Shown: in pieces, positions 50,143 through 61,605 of the stretch | Position numbering within the stretch: position 1 is the stretch's first letter | Layout of the letters: each line of letters starts with the position of its first letter | NCBI GenBank assembly: GCA_025093555.1 | Contig: JAIWNF010000069.1 | Location: 124,001-188,000, forward strand | Reading direction: 5' to 3' | From: Circinella umbellata | Taxonomy: Eukaryota; Mucoromycota; Mucoromycetes; Mucorales; Lichtheimiaceae | Length of the DNA stretch: 64,000 nt | Program-made: the position numbers and the translations under genes | The notes under the pieces: generated by a model | What the model was told of the DNA's origin: nothing | What the model saw: only the letters and a program-made list of their open reading frames with translations | Databases searched by the model: none

Positions 50143-51657
50143 TTAAAGTTTAGAATAAGTAGCAGATTTCTTTGTAACAAAAGCTTCAATACTCTTGGGG
50201 ATATCCTATAATTATAATATAATATTATATATTATTTAGACTTTTTGGATTAATTTACTTGATTCTATTATAATTTTATTATCCTTCTCACCTCGGTCAT
50301 AAGCATGGCACTGTTCCAAACTGCGGTATATGCCAAGCCTTCATCAACGCTATGATCACGAGAGTAGTTCAACAAATGCCTATAATAATACAATAATTGA
50401 CTTGTGGTTAGTATTACTGATAAGCTTAGTAATATTCAGTTTTCCCTCTTACTTTGTGCTAACTACGGCTACAGGTGATTTGGTTGCAATGAGCTTGGCA
50501 GTTTTGAAAGATTCCTCTAAAGTAAAAGGTTAGCTTTCCCTTTCGTTTACATTTCACCCCTCCCTCCAATTAAGATTTCATATACGAACCAATGAGTTGT
50601 TCCTTGGTATCCAAAACTTTGTTGACTAGACCGCACCGATATGCTTCATCTGCATACATGCTAGCAAAACATTTATATATGAGTAAAGCCATTATTACAA
50701 AAATTATTTCTATTTATACTTACGTGCGACAGGTATAACATAATTCACGAACCAAACTAGCGTTACCAACGACTTTGGGTAAGCGTTGTAAAGTACCAAC
50801 ATCAGCAGCGAGACCTACATCCACTTCCTATAATAATATAGTTCATTTATTATTTAATCCTGCATCCTCTTTACATAATCATATAAATTCGTGTTTACCT
50901 TGACAGAAAAGAATGCATCCTTGGTAGCATAACGAATATCGCCAGCTGTACATAAATCAACACCAGCACCAAACACACCATTATGCATAGCTACAATGAT
51001 TGGCTTGGGGCATTTTTCAAGTGATGTCATTGCTCCTTGGAACCACTATAAGTATTTCATTGTCAATAATATATTATAGGTACCCCGTTTAATAAAATAG
51101 TTATATTTTTTTTACCCGGATATGTTCTTGCAAGCTGAAAGCTTTTCTTGCAACATCCACATCACCTTGATCTTTTAGCAATACATTTTCTGATACTAAT
51201 GTTATATTATTAATTAATTGTCATTATATAATAAAAGATAGTCCACAACTACTTACAATCCAAACCAGCAGTAAACATTCGACCGGAACCAGATAAAACA
51301 ATAACCCGAATATCACTGTCAGCACCAATATCTGTAAAACATTTACCAATATCGGTCACTAATCTATAATATAATAATAGTTGATATATTTAATAATTGA
51401 TATATATATATATATATATATATATTCTTTTTCTTCCAAATGGCACAACCAGTTTTTTATTACCTTTCGTTAAAGGCGTTGAGACGCTATTTATAATTTA
51501 AGAATTGTCAAAACCAGCAATTTATTAACACTATGCAAAACAACAACAATGAATGATTTACTCGTGTTTATTTTACCTTTGGACGATTTAATTCGACATG
51601 AGCAACTCCATCAGAAAATACTTGAACTTTAATTGTCTCGTATTGGTATTTCGACAT
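50143..51657 (-). CDS. ECH1: Peroxisomal delta3,5-delta2,4-dienoyl-CoA isomerase
   Basis: This crotonase-fold enzyme isomerises 3,5-dienoyl-CoA to 2,4-dienoyl-CoA in beta-oxidation of unsaturated fatty acids. Ten exons are needed to follow it from 51657 to 50143, including a 23-nt exon (51486-51464), giving about 278 residues. Key segments are VAHVELNRPK/RLNAFNE, VIVLSGSGRMFTAGLD, GVFGAGVDLCTAGDIRYATK and EVDVGLAADVGTLQRLPKVV; the Glu and second Asp of EVDVGLAAD match the catalytic pair of mammalian ECH1. The pattern KSPVAVVSTK then YSRDHSVDEGL is also ECH1-specific. The C-terminus is SKL, a type 1 peroxisomal targeting signal. Same strand as UBR1. Confidence 0.94.
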
Positions 51658-52422
51658 TTTTTTTTATTATAATAATAATTAAATAAAGGTGTAAAGGTGT
51701 ACTGTCACTTGGTAATTTTTTTTATACCCCACATACTGATTATCCATGACAAATGAATAAAGTCTCACAACCATGTGAAATTACTAAAATAAGGTTCACT
51801 TGCGTGGATTAAACGGTTCACTAAAACTCCGGTTTGTAATATGTTGTCAACAACTTACCATTGATCCCACGTTTTCTAATGACACCAAACTCAACAATAT
51901 CGTTATTTCTATATAACCATTCTTTCTTACTTGCTCTTATTATTAGCATTTTTTGCTTTTAATTTTTGTAGATTACATATGGTTGTGGATATATAGAAAC
52001 TAAGAAAAGATATAGTACGTAGCTAATGGATTTTTTTTGTATGCTGGCTCTTTGCTAAAAAGTAACCCGCACAACATACCATATGTCATATCCTATCGTG
52101 TGGAACATCCACGACAAGCTGAATCGGCTTCACCCAAGCCGCATTTTTTTATATTGGTCTTGTCTTTGTGGGGATGAGTGGATAGCAATAATACCCCCAC
52201 ATAGGTGTTGGATGATGTCAGTGTAGATGTTGAGATATTATGAATATAGATTTAACGGGGAAATACGTAAGGTAAAAAAGAACAGATAACAGGAAAAGTC
52301 TTGAGAGATTCTTTCAGGTTTAATAATATGAAAATAATATGGTAATAAAAAGATACGTAAAACGAGGAAGATAATTATTTCTATTACAAGTAAGCTTTAT
52401 GTATATATGCTTTACATGTATA
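51658..52422. other. Intergenic, ECH1 promoter side
   Basis: AT-rich sequence before ECH1. No gene seen. It ends at the TA dinucleotide that serves as the target site of the pogo-like element. Confidence 0.55.
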
Positions 52423-53251
52423 CAGTGAGTATTCGTTAAACCAGTACTCGTTAAGCCGATACGTATTTCGCTAAACCGGTAGTATTTCTTAAATATTTTT
52501 TATATACTTAGTAAAATATCGGTGATTCGATAAACCGGTATCCGGTGAGCTTTCTTAAATATTTACCGGGTTTATAATAGTATTATTTTATTTTATAGTA
52601 TAATATTAGTCCTTTTTATTGGTAAAAGCATTGATACAGCCTTCCTTTAACGTCATCTCAGCTCTTCCCTTTGTTTTCAGTTGGCTACTTTGTTTCTATA
52701 GCAATTAAAAACACACAAATCATTCTTGTCGTCAAGAGAACCCTTCTCAATATTTTGTTGATAACAGTGTCTCTTTTTCGCCAACTTCACCCAGATGCTT
52801 TTTTTCTTCCTCATCTGCGTACGTATGTACTTCTTTTCAACTTTGTCACGCACTTGTTCATTACCATTGAATACTGTATGTAATTATGTTGTTGATACAA
52901 TCCATTTTTACTCATTTATTCAAACGCTAACCATGGTCCATTTTAAAACACACTTTGTTATAAACTCATTATTAATCCAGTCTCTGGTTAACTATCACTA
53001 TTTGATGAAGACGCTATTATAATTTTTATTACTAAAACATTAGCTCATACGTAGTAGCAAAGCTACATTAAGCAGTTACGTAGCTACATTATATCAACTA
53101 TCATTTTTTGTCTTATCCGTACAGCTTAGTTATTTTTCCAGTATATTCTACCTATTAGTACCAACCACGTTTCGATTCGCTAAACCGGTAATTCGCTAAA
53201 CTGGTACATATACTCACATATATTTAGTACCGGTTTAACGAATACTCAATG
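52423..53251. mobile_element. pogo/Tigger-like DNA transposon, non-autonomous (829 bp)
   Basis: The left end CAGTGAGTATTCGTTAAACC (52423 on) is matched by the reverse complement of the right end (53227-53251) over about 25 bp with two mismatches. A TA dinucleotide flanks both sides (52421-52422 and 53252-53253), the target duplication of Tc1/mariner-pogo elements, and the CAGT start suits pogo. Subterminal sequence repeats the TTAAACCGGTA core several times at both ends. No intact transposase ORF is inside; a short minus-strand piece (MTLKEGCINAFTNKKD) may be a remnant of an N-terminal DNA-binding domain. Confidence 0.8.
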
Positions 53252-53423
53252 TATTTTTTTGTGTTTGTAGATGATGGTTTATTTATTTTATACTTAAATT
53301 ATATGAGATGAAGGATTAAGGTGTATCATACGCCAGATATTATAAATTTTATAGATTATGTAAGTGATTTAGACTATGTATACATGTATACATGTATGAA
53401 TGTGTAGAATAGATATGAAATAT

Positions 53424-53960
53424 TTAACTCACAAGTTTTACCTCCTTCAGATTCATCCAAATGATCATCCTCAAAAGCTTCTGCTTGTAACCCTTATTAA
53501 TAGCGTCTTGTACTACCAGATTTATTACGTGTCCAATACAAAGAATATAGTTGTTGATTGAATAAAATACATAAGAGTAAATTTTTTCTTCTAATTTAGT
53601 TGTCATTTTGCCGCCACCGTCCACATATTCGAAATATTATCTGTTGGTAGAAAAATGGCTTCTTGTTCAAATCAAGTTTCTTGAGAACTTTCATCGTTGC
53701 GGCTGCCAAATAGTTACCAGTATGTGATTTCTTTAAAAGCTCGAATCCGATTACCAATATATCCAGTATTAATCGATCCAGTATACAGTGATTTCAAAAA
53801 TCGAGTGCTTCATACTTACTGTAGTTCAACTATCTGTGGTGTATGCCAAATAGGGTCCTGACCAAAGTTACTCCTCCATCACTTGCATTTTTTGAATCGT
53901 CGTAAAGGGTGGTCATGTATCTTTCGATGGTCCTGGCACATAGGAGCTCGGTATCTTTGA
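53424..53960 (-). pseudogene. hAT-type transposase relic
   Basis: The minus strand contains CIGHVINLVVQDAINKGY (about 53490-53545), close to the conserved C-x2-H-x2-NL block of hAT transposases. Other protein-like pieces (YLAAATMKVLKKLDLNKK, MTTLYDDSKNASDGG) lie upstream in shifting frames with stops. It is decayed; terminal repeats were not found. Confidence 0.5.
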
Positions 53961-55195
53961 TTATTGGTGGGTAACGACTGCATCTCTTGCCGGACAATTT
54001 TTAGTGATTCTGTGATTTGTCCTTCTATAGTCGATCATATTTTGTGGGGATACGTTCTTATTGGGAAAATGATCTTTTCTGCAGATATAACCATTACTAA
54101 TATGTCCATTGACATGTATACTTCTTGTTACCATTTGGTTGATTTTCGACTGTTACCGAGTGGTTCTCGGTAAACCAGACTATCTGATATTTTAACTCCA
54201 GGAGTTGACTGTATTTTGAATATTTTTATGCATAAAATACTCTTTTAACGTGAAAATAGCTGGGTACTATTGCTTACTTGTAAAGAGAGACTGTCATCCA
54301 AACAGTGGTATAGCAACCATGGTTACGTAGTATGTTATTATTAATAGAGTATTATCATTATTTTTAATTTTTATGAGTTAAAGGATAATGACATCTTGGT
54401 CCAGTTCTCCGACAACTCAATGCCATGAAGGAAAGATTTTGCATGATTGTTTTTGCTATCAAAAAATATGTTAGATAAAATTAAATTGTAACGATAGGTT
54501 AAGGTGTCGTATTATTCTTAGCGAATAATATGGTTGCAAAATAAAATAGAAATAATAGTAAAAGTGAAAGAATACAGGACAAAGTAAAAAAGATTATTTT
54601 TTATTTAGTAATTGTGATGAAGATATTTCTATGTTTTCTAAAAGTAGTACGCCAAGATATAATACATATTGATAATAGTAATACGGTAGTAATAGTATTA
54701 TAATACTAATACTAATGATAATAATAATGACAGCATTGATTATGATTTAGTTGCCAAACAAGAGTTACTGCAGATCGCAAGAAGTATGAAAATTATTGAT
54801 TTTTTTTAATACCACCCAATCGACTTCCTTGACGGCTTCAATTTTAACAAGAGTACCAAGCTGCAGCTGTTTGTTGTACAAAATAAGAAATCGTTCATTC
54901 AAGAAACAGATTGGCAGATCAAAAATGATCGTTCTCACTGGCATCATAATCTGTAAAGCATATAAATCACCGAAAAGTAAGCGATCTTCGTCATCTGTGA
55001 TGCAGCAATCAATGGTAGCTTTTTATGAAGACAAAGGTAATTTATGCTCCGTGTTATGAGAGCCTGTCTCAATTGAACAAGCTACGTAGCTCATCCACTT
55101 TACTCACTTATGAAGTTAAATCTTTTCTTGGGTATCATGACGATTGCGACAATGATTAGTGATCAGATCAATATCAAAAAGGGATATTTGAATCT
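53961..55195. other. Non-coding or decayed sequence between transposon relics
   Basis: Contains short ORFs of uncertain origin (for example 54796-55059, plus) and AT-rich sequence with ATA/AAT repeats at about 54650-54730. Some may belong to the flanking hAT or KDZ elements. Confidence 0.4.
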
Positions 55196-56906
55196 ATGGC
55201 CACTGATAATTCCACTAGGACGAACAATATTTCTCCTTCTTACGCTGTCACCACGTTGGATCTTGTCCAGACAAGAAGGTGCAGTTGTGACTTTATGGAT
55301 ACTAGTAAATTTACCTGTGTTTTCAAATGTGGTCAGTGATCATTCTAAATATATATACATCAGTGCAGTACTAAAATTTTGTAAAAGGTATCAAACATGA
55401 TATCCATGTTTCTTCTTGCAAGACATGTAAGGGCTTTTCTTTGCCAATAATTCTCATGGAATCCCACATGGTACCTTCCTCACCTCTGAAACCTGAAGTA
55501 GCCATTCATATCGATGTCATGGAATCGTACATGCGCCAGCAATTTGTGTAACATCAATCTGTTACTAGTAGTGCAAAGGTGGTGGCGAAGGAATTTCCTC
55601 GCACGGTAATATTTCTAACATTAAAGAAGGGATCAAGGACATTTTCTTACCATTTTAAAATATATTTTCAATATAGGTTCCTAGATCGTACAAAAGCATT
55701 TTGACGAAAACTCTTCCGATATATGCAAAGATGAAAATGGTCATTGAAGACCAATTAGAAATTACATCCAAGTTAATCAAAAGTGACATCTGCCCTGCAT
55801 GCATGTATCAGGTACATATTCTTATTTATAGCTCCGTCCATTTTTTCATATTCACTCATTTAAGGACCTTTTATAGAACCTCAATGATGCTTCATCACCT
55901 TTGTGTGTTGCACTTGACGGTAACTTTTCTTTGCGTAGGCTTGCAAATGTTTCTGATGATTCTGGTGACATTATTTTGGATCCAAATTATCAGAGCATTA
56001 AAAATTATTGGATTGCTGAGCAGTTCCCAGTAGAACCAGTGAGAGCAAGCAACACGGTATGTTTTGGTTTTTTTTTTAAAAAAATCAATATCATATTATC
56101 AACTCTTTGTTACTCAGTTTTACCTAATCCATGTTTAATATATAGCAGCGTTCATCATGTTCTTCTTTCAAAGCTCTGAGTGGACAGAGAAAAGGAAATG
56201 CAAGGGGACTACATGAGACTGGGGTCTTTGGATCTACCTGTGCTAGACATGGCTTCCCTCTCTTTTTTATAAGCATGCGCGGTGGGGTATCGTAAGTGTT
56301 TTAAAAACATATTCACCAAGCCTCATGCAAGTAAGTTACTATAATTACTCATACAGAATCCATTGCTTACTTAAAATTAAACTCACAGTTTCTAATCATC
56401 TGTCCAGACATTTGAAGATTTGAAGATATCCCAATTCCACTCCTTCTACTGAGTCTCAAGCCAGACGAAAGCGGAAGGCATCCCAACAAGCATTTCCGGT
56501 TTCGATTCGAGCTCGCAACCAGAGCGATAATCAATAAATGTGAAAAACGAATAAAATAAATGATTTCTATATAATAAAGCGCAGTAATATTCAATAGACT
56601 AATTACCAAAAAAAGATAACTCTCTTATAAATTATGTTCTGGTTGCTCTGGTTCTTTCCCATGATGATGGCAGTACCTGTGTTCCATGCATATAGTCATG
56701 GTGCTGTTTGTCAAAGCAGCCACCATCCTCAACTATTGCCGTTTGGATTAACAGACGCAGAGTGGTTTGAGAGGCTTTGGACGGCAACTGGATCCTTCAG
56801 TCCACAAACGAATTATTCAGGCCCTAATAAGCGGAAATTGACTTCGACCTGCGCATCCAATGCGTTTAAAGATGAAAAGGTTGAAAATATAGTATATCTT
56901 TTCTAG
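55196..56906 (+). pseudogene. KDZ-family transposase pseudogene
   Basis: KDZ (Kyakuja-Dileera-Zisupton) transposases are DDE-type enzymes common in fungi. Plus-strand pieces in order: a possible CxC segment (TTLDLVQTRRCSCDFMD), CKTCKGFSLPIIL with SSPLKPEVAIHIDVMESYMR, ICPACMYQ, SPLCVALDGNFSLRRLAN (the hallmark D-G-N-F block), ETGVFGSTCARHGFPLFFIS, and near the end VPVFHAYSHGAVCQSSHHPQ with FGLTDAEWFERLW. Introns with good splice sites join several pieces in phase. One in-frame TAA (about 55549-55551) and a missing section between about 56290 and 56630 show that it is broken. The expected sequence after the last block ends early. Confidence 0.75.
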
Positions 56907-58267
56907 AAAAATGAAATATAACTGATTGTTGTTTCTTACGCTTTAAATGGATCCATAAATTAAAATTGTACGTATATGGAAATTGAAAGATTTTATACAA
57001 CCAAGCATTCCTATGCAATTATTGTTAAAATAAAGACATTTGAAAACTTTAGACGCCTTTTTCCCATGAAACCGATTTGGTTTGGTTTGTAAATGTTTAC
57101 TGAACCGACTTTCTACCCATTGATCTAAAATTATCATGAAATATTTGAATTTTTCAGCAAATGTGAGAATTGCTTTTTCACCACTGTCTAAAAAAACTAT
57201 GGTAGATAATAAACTTCTTATAATTAAATATAAATAAAAAGTGAGATACATAACTGCACTTATTCACAGATATAAAATGTATCTCAATACCTAAAATATC
57301 ATAGATATTTATTCCTTTACGTTTCAAAAAATCAACATGATTTTAGAGGATAACTTATGCTTATGATTGATATCTTGACAAATAATATCGGTTTGCCATT
57401 TCAAAACATCAATTTGTCCAAGTAACTTAATGCAGTATTTTCACATCCTTCATTTTTACAGAGAAAAAATGAAAATGTAACATTGAAATCAATAGCTTTC
57501 CACTATAATAATTCGCTGATAACCAAGTGATAGCCTTGTAATATTAGAAATAAAAATAATTGATGATGGTAAGTTACTAATGTACTTCTGACACCTAACC
57601 TCAGTTTTAGTGATACTAAGCTACCCTTTTTTTTACTTACTGATACAAATAAATAACAATATAAACTTCCGTCATCGTTGTCACAGTATCCCACTAAAGA
57701 CTTTGATCATTTGTTCATAGTGACACTAGTCGAGCTTTCTTTAATAACAATATCTTATCCTCCCACTATAGTTTTATTATTGCCATACACCCAGAGTTCC
57801 AAGAAGTAGTCATATCTCCGTGACATGGCTTTTTTTACTATCGTAATACACCAATATATACCATTTGAGCGATCGAAGATAAAAATTTATCATACTATAA
57901 TATATCCTATATAAATTGATAACCAGTATACAATAAATAATGGTAAACAACACAAAAGAACAGTATAACTTGGAATATAAACTTTATTATATGATATTGT
58001 AAAGTTCAATAAAAATAATAATAATTGGTGAGCATATGGGATCTTCTGATTATCTTTTTGTTTTTCCATATGTCTTGTATGCCTTACTTCGATAGTTAGG
58101 GACGGTAGTAGAACCACCATTATTGCTTGACTCTTATATCAAATCAACAATTCACGTGTTTGTTTGATTGGAATGAGTGCTTATAACAGCTACTCATTAT
58201 AATAAGGTGGTCCATACATAACATATATCATTTATGTCGTCAATAAATATTATACTCAGCCTGTGTA
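56907..58267. other. Intergenic, no supported gene
   Basis: AT-rich sequence with short minus-strand ORFs (56943-57251, 57890-58120) that show no recognisable motif. Probably decayed repeats. Confidence 0.45.
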
Positions 58268-58845
58268 TCTCTATAACAGATAGTAAAAGGCACTATCCCA
58301 ACAGATTATCAAGCTTGATTCTGAAATGCTCCGTGGTGTTACGTTGCTATGATATACGGCAAAAGTTCACGATACTTAGTAAAAACAGAAAATCAGGAAT
58401 AGTTCGAATTTACGACAAAGAAGAAATATAGAGAGAGAAGAAACAATTCGCAATGAATGCTGAGGGACTGGGCGGCACGCAGCTATCACCAGTTTTCCAC
58501 ACTCATCACTTGGACATGAAGAAGGACGCACCCGCGACAGAGGTCCTGAGTTGAGAGAAAAATTAGAGGAAAAAAAAAAGAAGATCAAGAGATTTTCTCT
58601 ACAACAGATAGTAAAAGGCACTATCCCAATAGATTATCAAGCTTGATTCTGAAATGCTCAATAGTTCGAATTTACGACAAAGAAGAAATATAGAAAGAGA
58701 AGAAACACTTCGCAATGAATGCTGAGGGACTGGGCGGCACGCAGCTATCACCAGTTTTCCACACTCATCACTTGGACATGAAGAAGGACGCACCCGCAAC
58801 AGAGATCCTGAGTTGAAATAAAAATTAGATCAAAAGATTTCACTA
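58268..58845. repeat. Tandem duplication, ~328-bp period
   Basis: A block beginning TCTCTATAACAGATAG at 58268 recurs at about 58596. Both copies share CACTATCCCAAC/TAGATTATCA and the GC-rich GACTGGGCGGCACGCAGC to GACGCACCCGC core (58474-58537 and 58729-58797). Copy 2 lacks about 66 bp present in copy 1 after GAAATGCTC. The GC-rich core can be read as protein on the minus strand (RVRPSSCPSDECGKLVIAAC), so it may come from a captured exon or transposon. Confidence 0.85.
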
Positions 58846-59006
58846 CTTAGCCTTTGTTGTATTTTTTGAAGCAAGAAGTTCCCACAATCAATCGAGATAA
58901 ATTGGAGTCATGGAAACCTTCGAAGCATGGGCGAAATAATATAAACGTGGGGAAGATGTAAACCTAAAAATAATCAAGTCACCTCTTTAATGCGCGACAG
59001 CCTTTT

Positions 59007-59245
59007 TGTAACATCCAACCAATAAGAAATCACTATTCCTAATTAATATCAAATCTACTTTATAACAAGAGATTCTTATACATTACCATAATACAAGATA
59101 ACCTTATAAATTACCAAGTTATCAAATATAGTTGCCAAGAATTATAATTGTTAGAAATATATAAATACCATTAGTTTTTGTTTGAAATAAAGATTTAATC
59201 TATTATCTTTGATTCCGTATTATTACTCTATTTTATATCCCGACA
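59007..59245. mobile_element. Solo LTR (239 bp) with 5-bp target duplication
   Basis: The segment starts TGTAACATCC and ends CCCGACA, the TG...CA ends of LTRs, and is flanked directly by CTTTT on both sides (59002-59006 and 59246-59250). It contains a TATATAAATA box at about 59158 and AATAAA at 59186-59191, in the order expected for a plus-oriented LTR promoter and polyadenylation signal. No internal retrotransposon sequence adjoins either side. Ty3 versus Ty1 class cannot be told. Confidence 0.7.
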
Positions 59246-59250
59246 CTTTT

Positions 59251-61020
59251 TCTTATGACCTAAAACAGAAAAAGGGCGTTAACACGTTTTCTTTGTAATT
59301 TTTCTATATTATACAACTCACCTATATAGACTTATTGATCTCAACAACAGGAACAACAACAATGGACTTATAATAATGAAGACAGCGCCAATTACAACTA
59401 TATTCTTTTTTATTTATAATTAAATTAAAAATAAACTAAACACCACCTTGATTTGGAATATGTGAACATGTCACCTTTTGCTATGATGATACGACTGTTG
59501 CTAATAAAATTAACGTTTAAAGAAAGCACAACTATGATTTAGAGTATAACGCTGCCAACATAGTATCTAGTATAGTAGTGAAGAATTTAGACAGCGAACT
59601 ACAGTTTTGAAAAGAATACAACAAACATCAACACCTCAAGATTACCAAATATAAATTATTTCAAAATACATTTAATAAAGTTATATTGTCTGTTTTAGAT
59701 AATAAAAGTGATAAAAACTTTGGTTATCATCATCTAAATTATGTATATTCTGACAAAAGAACGAGAGTAACGATTAAAAGGATAAAATGTAAGCTTGTTT
59801 TTATACCTAACTCTATATAAATGAAAAAAAAATGGATGCGTTTTTGTGGGTTGAATTGGTCTTAGTACCTCAGCGATATAATACAATTGTGATGCTAATG
59901 CCGAACATATGTCTGGTGAAAGGGTATTGATAAATAGAGTAAGAAAATGGGAAAAAGAGATGACGTTTACGATATAACAGCACGATTTTTTTTGACATTG
60001 AAATACCATTAAGCGGCTCAAGAACGGTGGATTAAATCTTTTCATTGTTATAAATGTTTCATAAGAAAATATATGAAGTGATCCATTTTTCATATGTTTT
60101 CTTTTGATTGATTTCTCACCATATTAATAGGTTATATTAATCAAGTAGAAGTCCATGAAGTAAGAAAAAAATCTACTACATTATGATCGAAGAATGTCCT
60201 CCTGGTCACCATGAAAAGGTCAAAGAATTCAGAATATTTGAAGTTATAGCGAAGAGATCTACACAAAAGGGGTTTTCAATCTATTTAATAACGCTCAAGA
60301 TGACGATAATGATAAAGAAGATCAAGAAGATTTTACAAACTATGGTTACGCTAAATCGTGATTCGCATTGATTCACATATACGTTAGATCATTCGCACTC
60401 TATAAATTCTGTGTTGTCGAGCCCATCTTTGATGTTCCTACAGTTGACGATAATCTTGTATGGACATTATAATCATCATCCAATCAAGTGTTAAATAAAG
60501 CGCCATTATTGAGGTTAGAAAATAGCGTTGGTTTTCTTATTTATTCAAATCCCTAACTTAAGTAGTTGTTTATCTATAGATATCAAATAAATAACTTGAT
60601 TCGTATAGTATTGTAGAGAAAATACTAGAGGTAGGTATATATATATTTACATATTACTAATCATTTAAGAGCTATAAAAACATTAAGAAAAATAATATTT
60701 CGTGACAATTATTTCTGATATTGATTTTATAAAATAGCACAAGTCTAATAATTAAACAACAAAAAGACACATCATTCTTTTTTCCGTCAAACCACTAATT
60801 CATCCAATACATCTAATGGAAGCGTAACTAATAGGAGAAGTATGAAGATAATGGTCATTTCCGCTATTGCAACTAACAAGTATCTTTTGTTTTCTAGACA
60901 TTACTGACTGGATCCCAAAAGGCTTTATTTCAATCAAAATAGGATCCCTTGGTACAAGAAGATACGTGGGAAATTGAAGAGGGAGTGTATGTAGAGAAAA
61001 TAAATGCACGAGTATGGGTG
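59251..61020. other. Intergenic with coding-like scraps
   Basis: Minus-strand 59734-60093 contains LSPDICSALASQLYYIAEVL, which looks like a real exon but has no supported partners. Plus-strand 60183-60360 contains MIEECPPGHHEKVKEFRIFE and, in another frame, an acidic stretch. Probably remnants; no gene called. Confidence 0.35.
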
Positions 61021-61275
61021 AACAGCTTCTTACGCACATCAAAAAAAAATTGTGGTGAAATTACAGTATTTCTCCGTAAAACTCGGTTCACACCAGGATC
61101 TACGGAGGAATACGGACCAAAACCATTAAAAACCACGAAATTTGAGGTAGATCCTGGTAAATCTCGGTGGTTTGTAGATCTCCGTTATATGTGGTTTTTC
61201 TCGGTGGCAAAAACCGAGAAACACGGAAGAAAACCTAGAAACACAGAAGAAAACCGAGATGACAATTAGACAGGG
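61021..61275 (+). repeat. Dispersed repeat, copy B (longest)
   Basis: Starts at CTTACGCACATCAAAAAAAAA and ends near GACAATTAGACAGG. Shares long near-identical blocks with copy A, and its two ends (CACATCAAAAAAAA and GGAAGAAAACCGAGA) with copy C. Rich in ACGGA/CTCCGTA motifs. GGTTCACACC near 61084 faintly recalls a Pol III B box, so a SINE origin is possible. Confidence 0.8.
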
Positions 61276-61424
61276 GCAAACAGAAACTAACACTATAATT
61301 ATTAGATATAATCCTGATGTAAATAAAATACAAGAGAAAACAACAGTCCTTTTGTTTACTTCATTAAAAAAATTTGTTTCTTCTTAAGCAACACTTTCTT
61401 TTCAGTATTCCTTAACAACACTTT

Positions 61425-61590
61425 CATTTTACTTTGTTTAAATTCTTTGTATTCTTAGCAACACTTATTGTTCATTTTCATTTTACTTTGTTTAAATTCT
61501 TTGTATTCTTAGCAACACTTATTGTTCATTTTCATTTTACTTTGTTTAAATTCTTTGTATTCTTAGCAACACAACTTGTATTCATTTTCA
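61425..61590. repeat. 54-bp tandem repeat, three copies, just before an orphan gene
   Basis: The unit TTTACTTTGTTTAAATTCTT ... CTTAGCAACAC is repeated with exact 54-bp spacing (TTTAAATTCT recurs from about 61438, 61492 and 61546), with decayed partial units upstream from about 61385. Because 54 is a multiple of three, an 18-residue peptide repeat (KFFVFLATLIVHFHFTLF) is open on the plus strand. Each unit has a pyrimidine tract ending in CTTAG, like a 3' splice site. Confidence 0.85.
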
Positions 61591-61605
61591 TTTTAATTTA
61601 TAGTC

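Noticed and set aside
54313..54326. GCAACCATGGTTAC as an RFX X-box
   Set aside because: Half-sites face the wrong way compared with GTNRCC-RGYAAC, so it is only a palindrome.
59734..60093. Minus-strand ORF with LSPDICSALASQLYYIAEVL
   Set aside because: One plausible exon-like block only; the rest is low complexity and no splice chain could be built.
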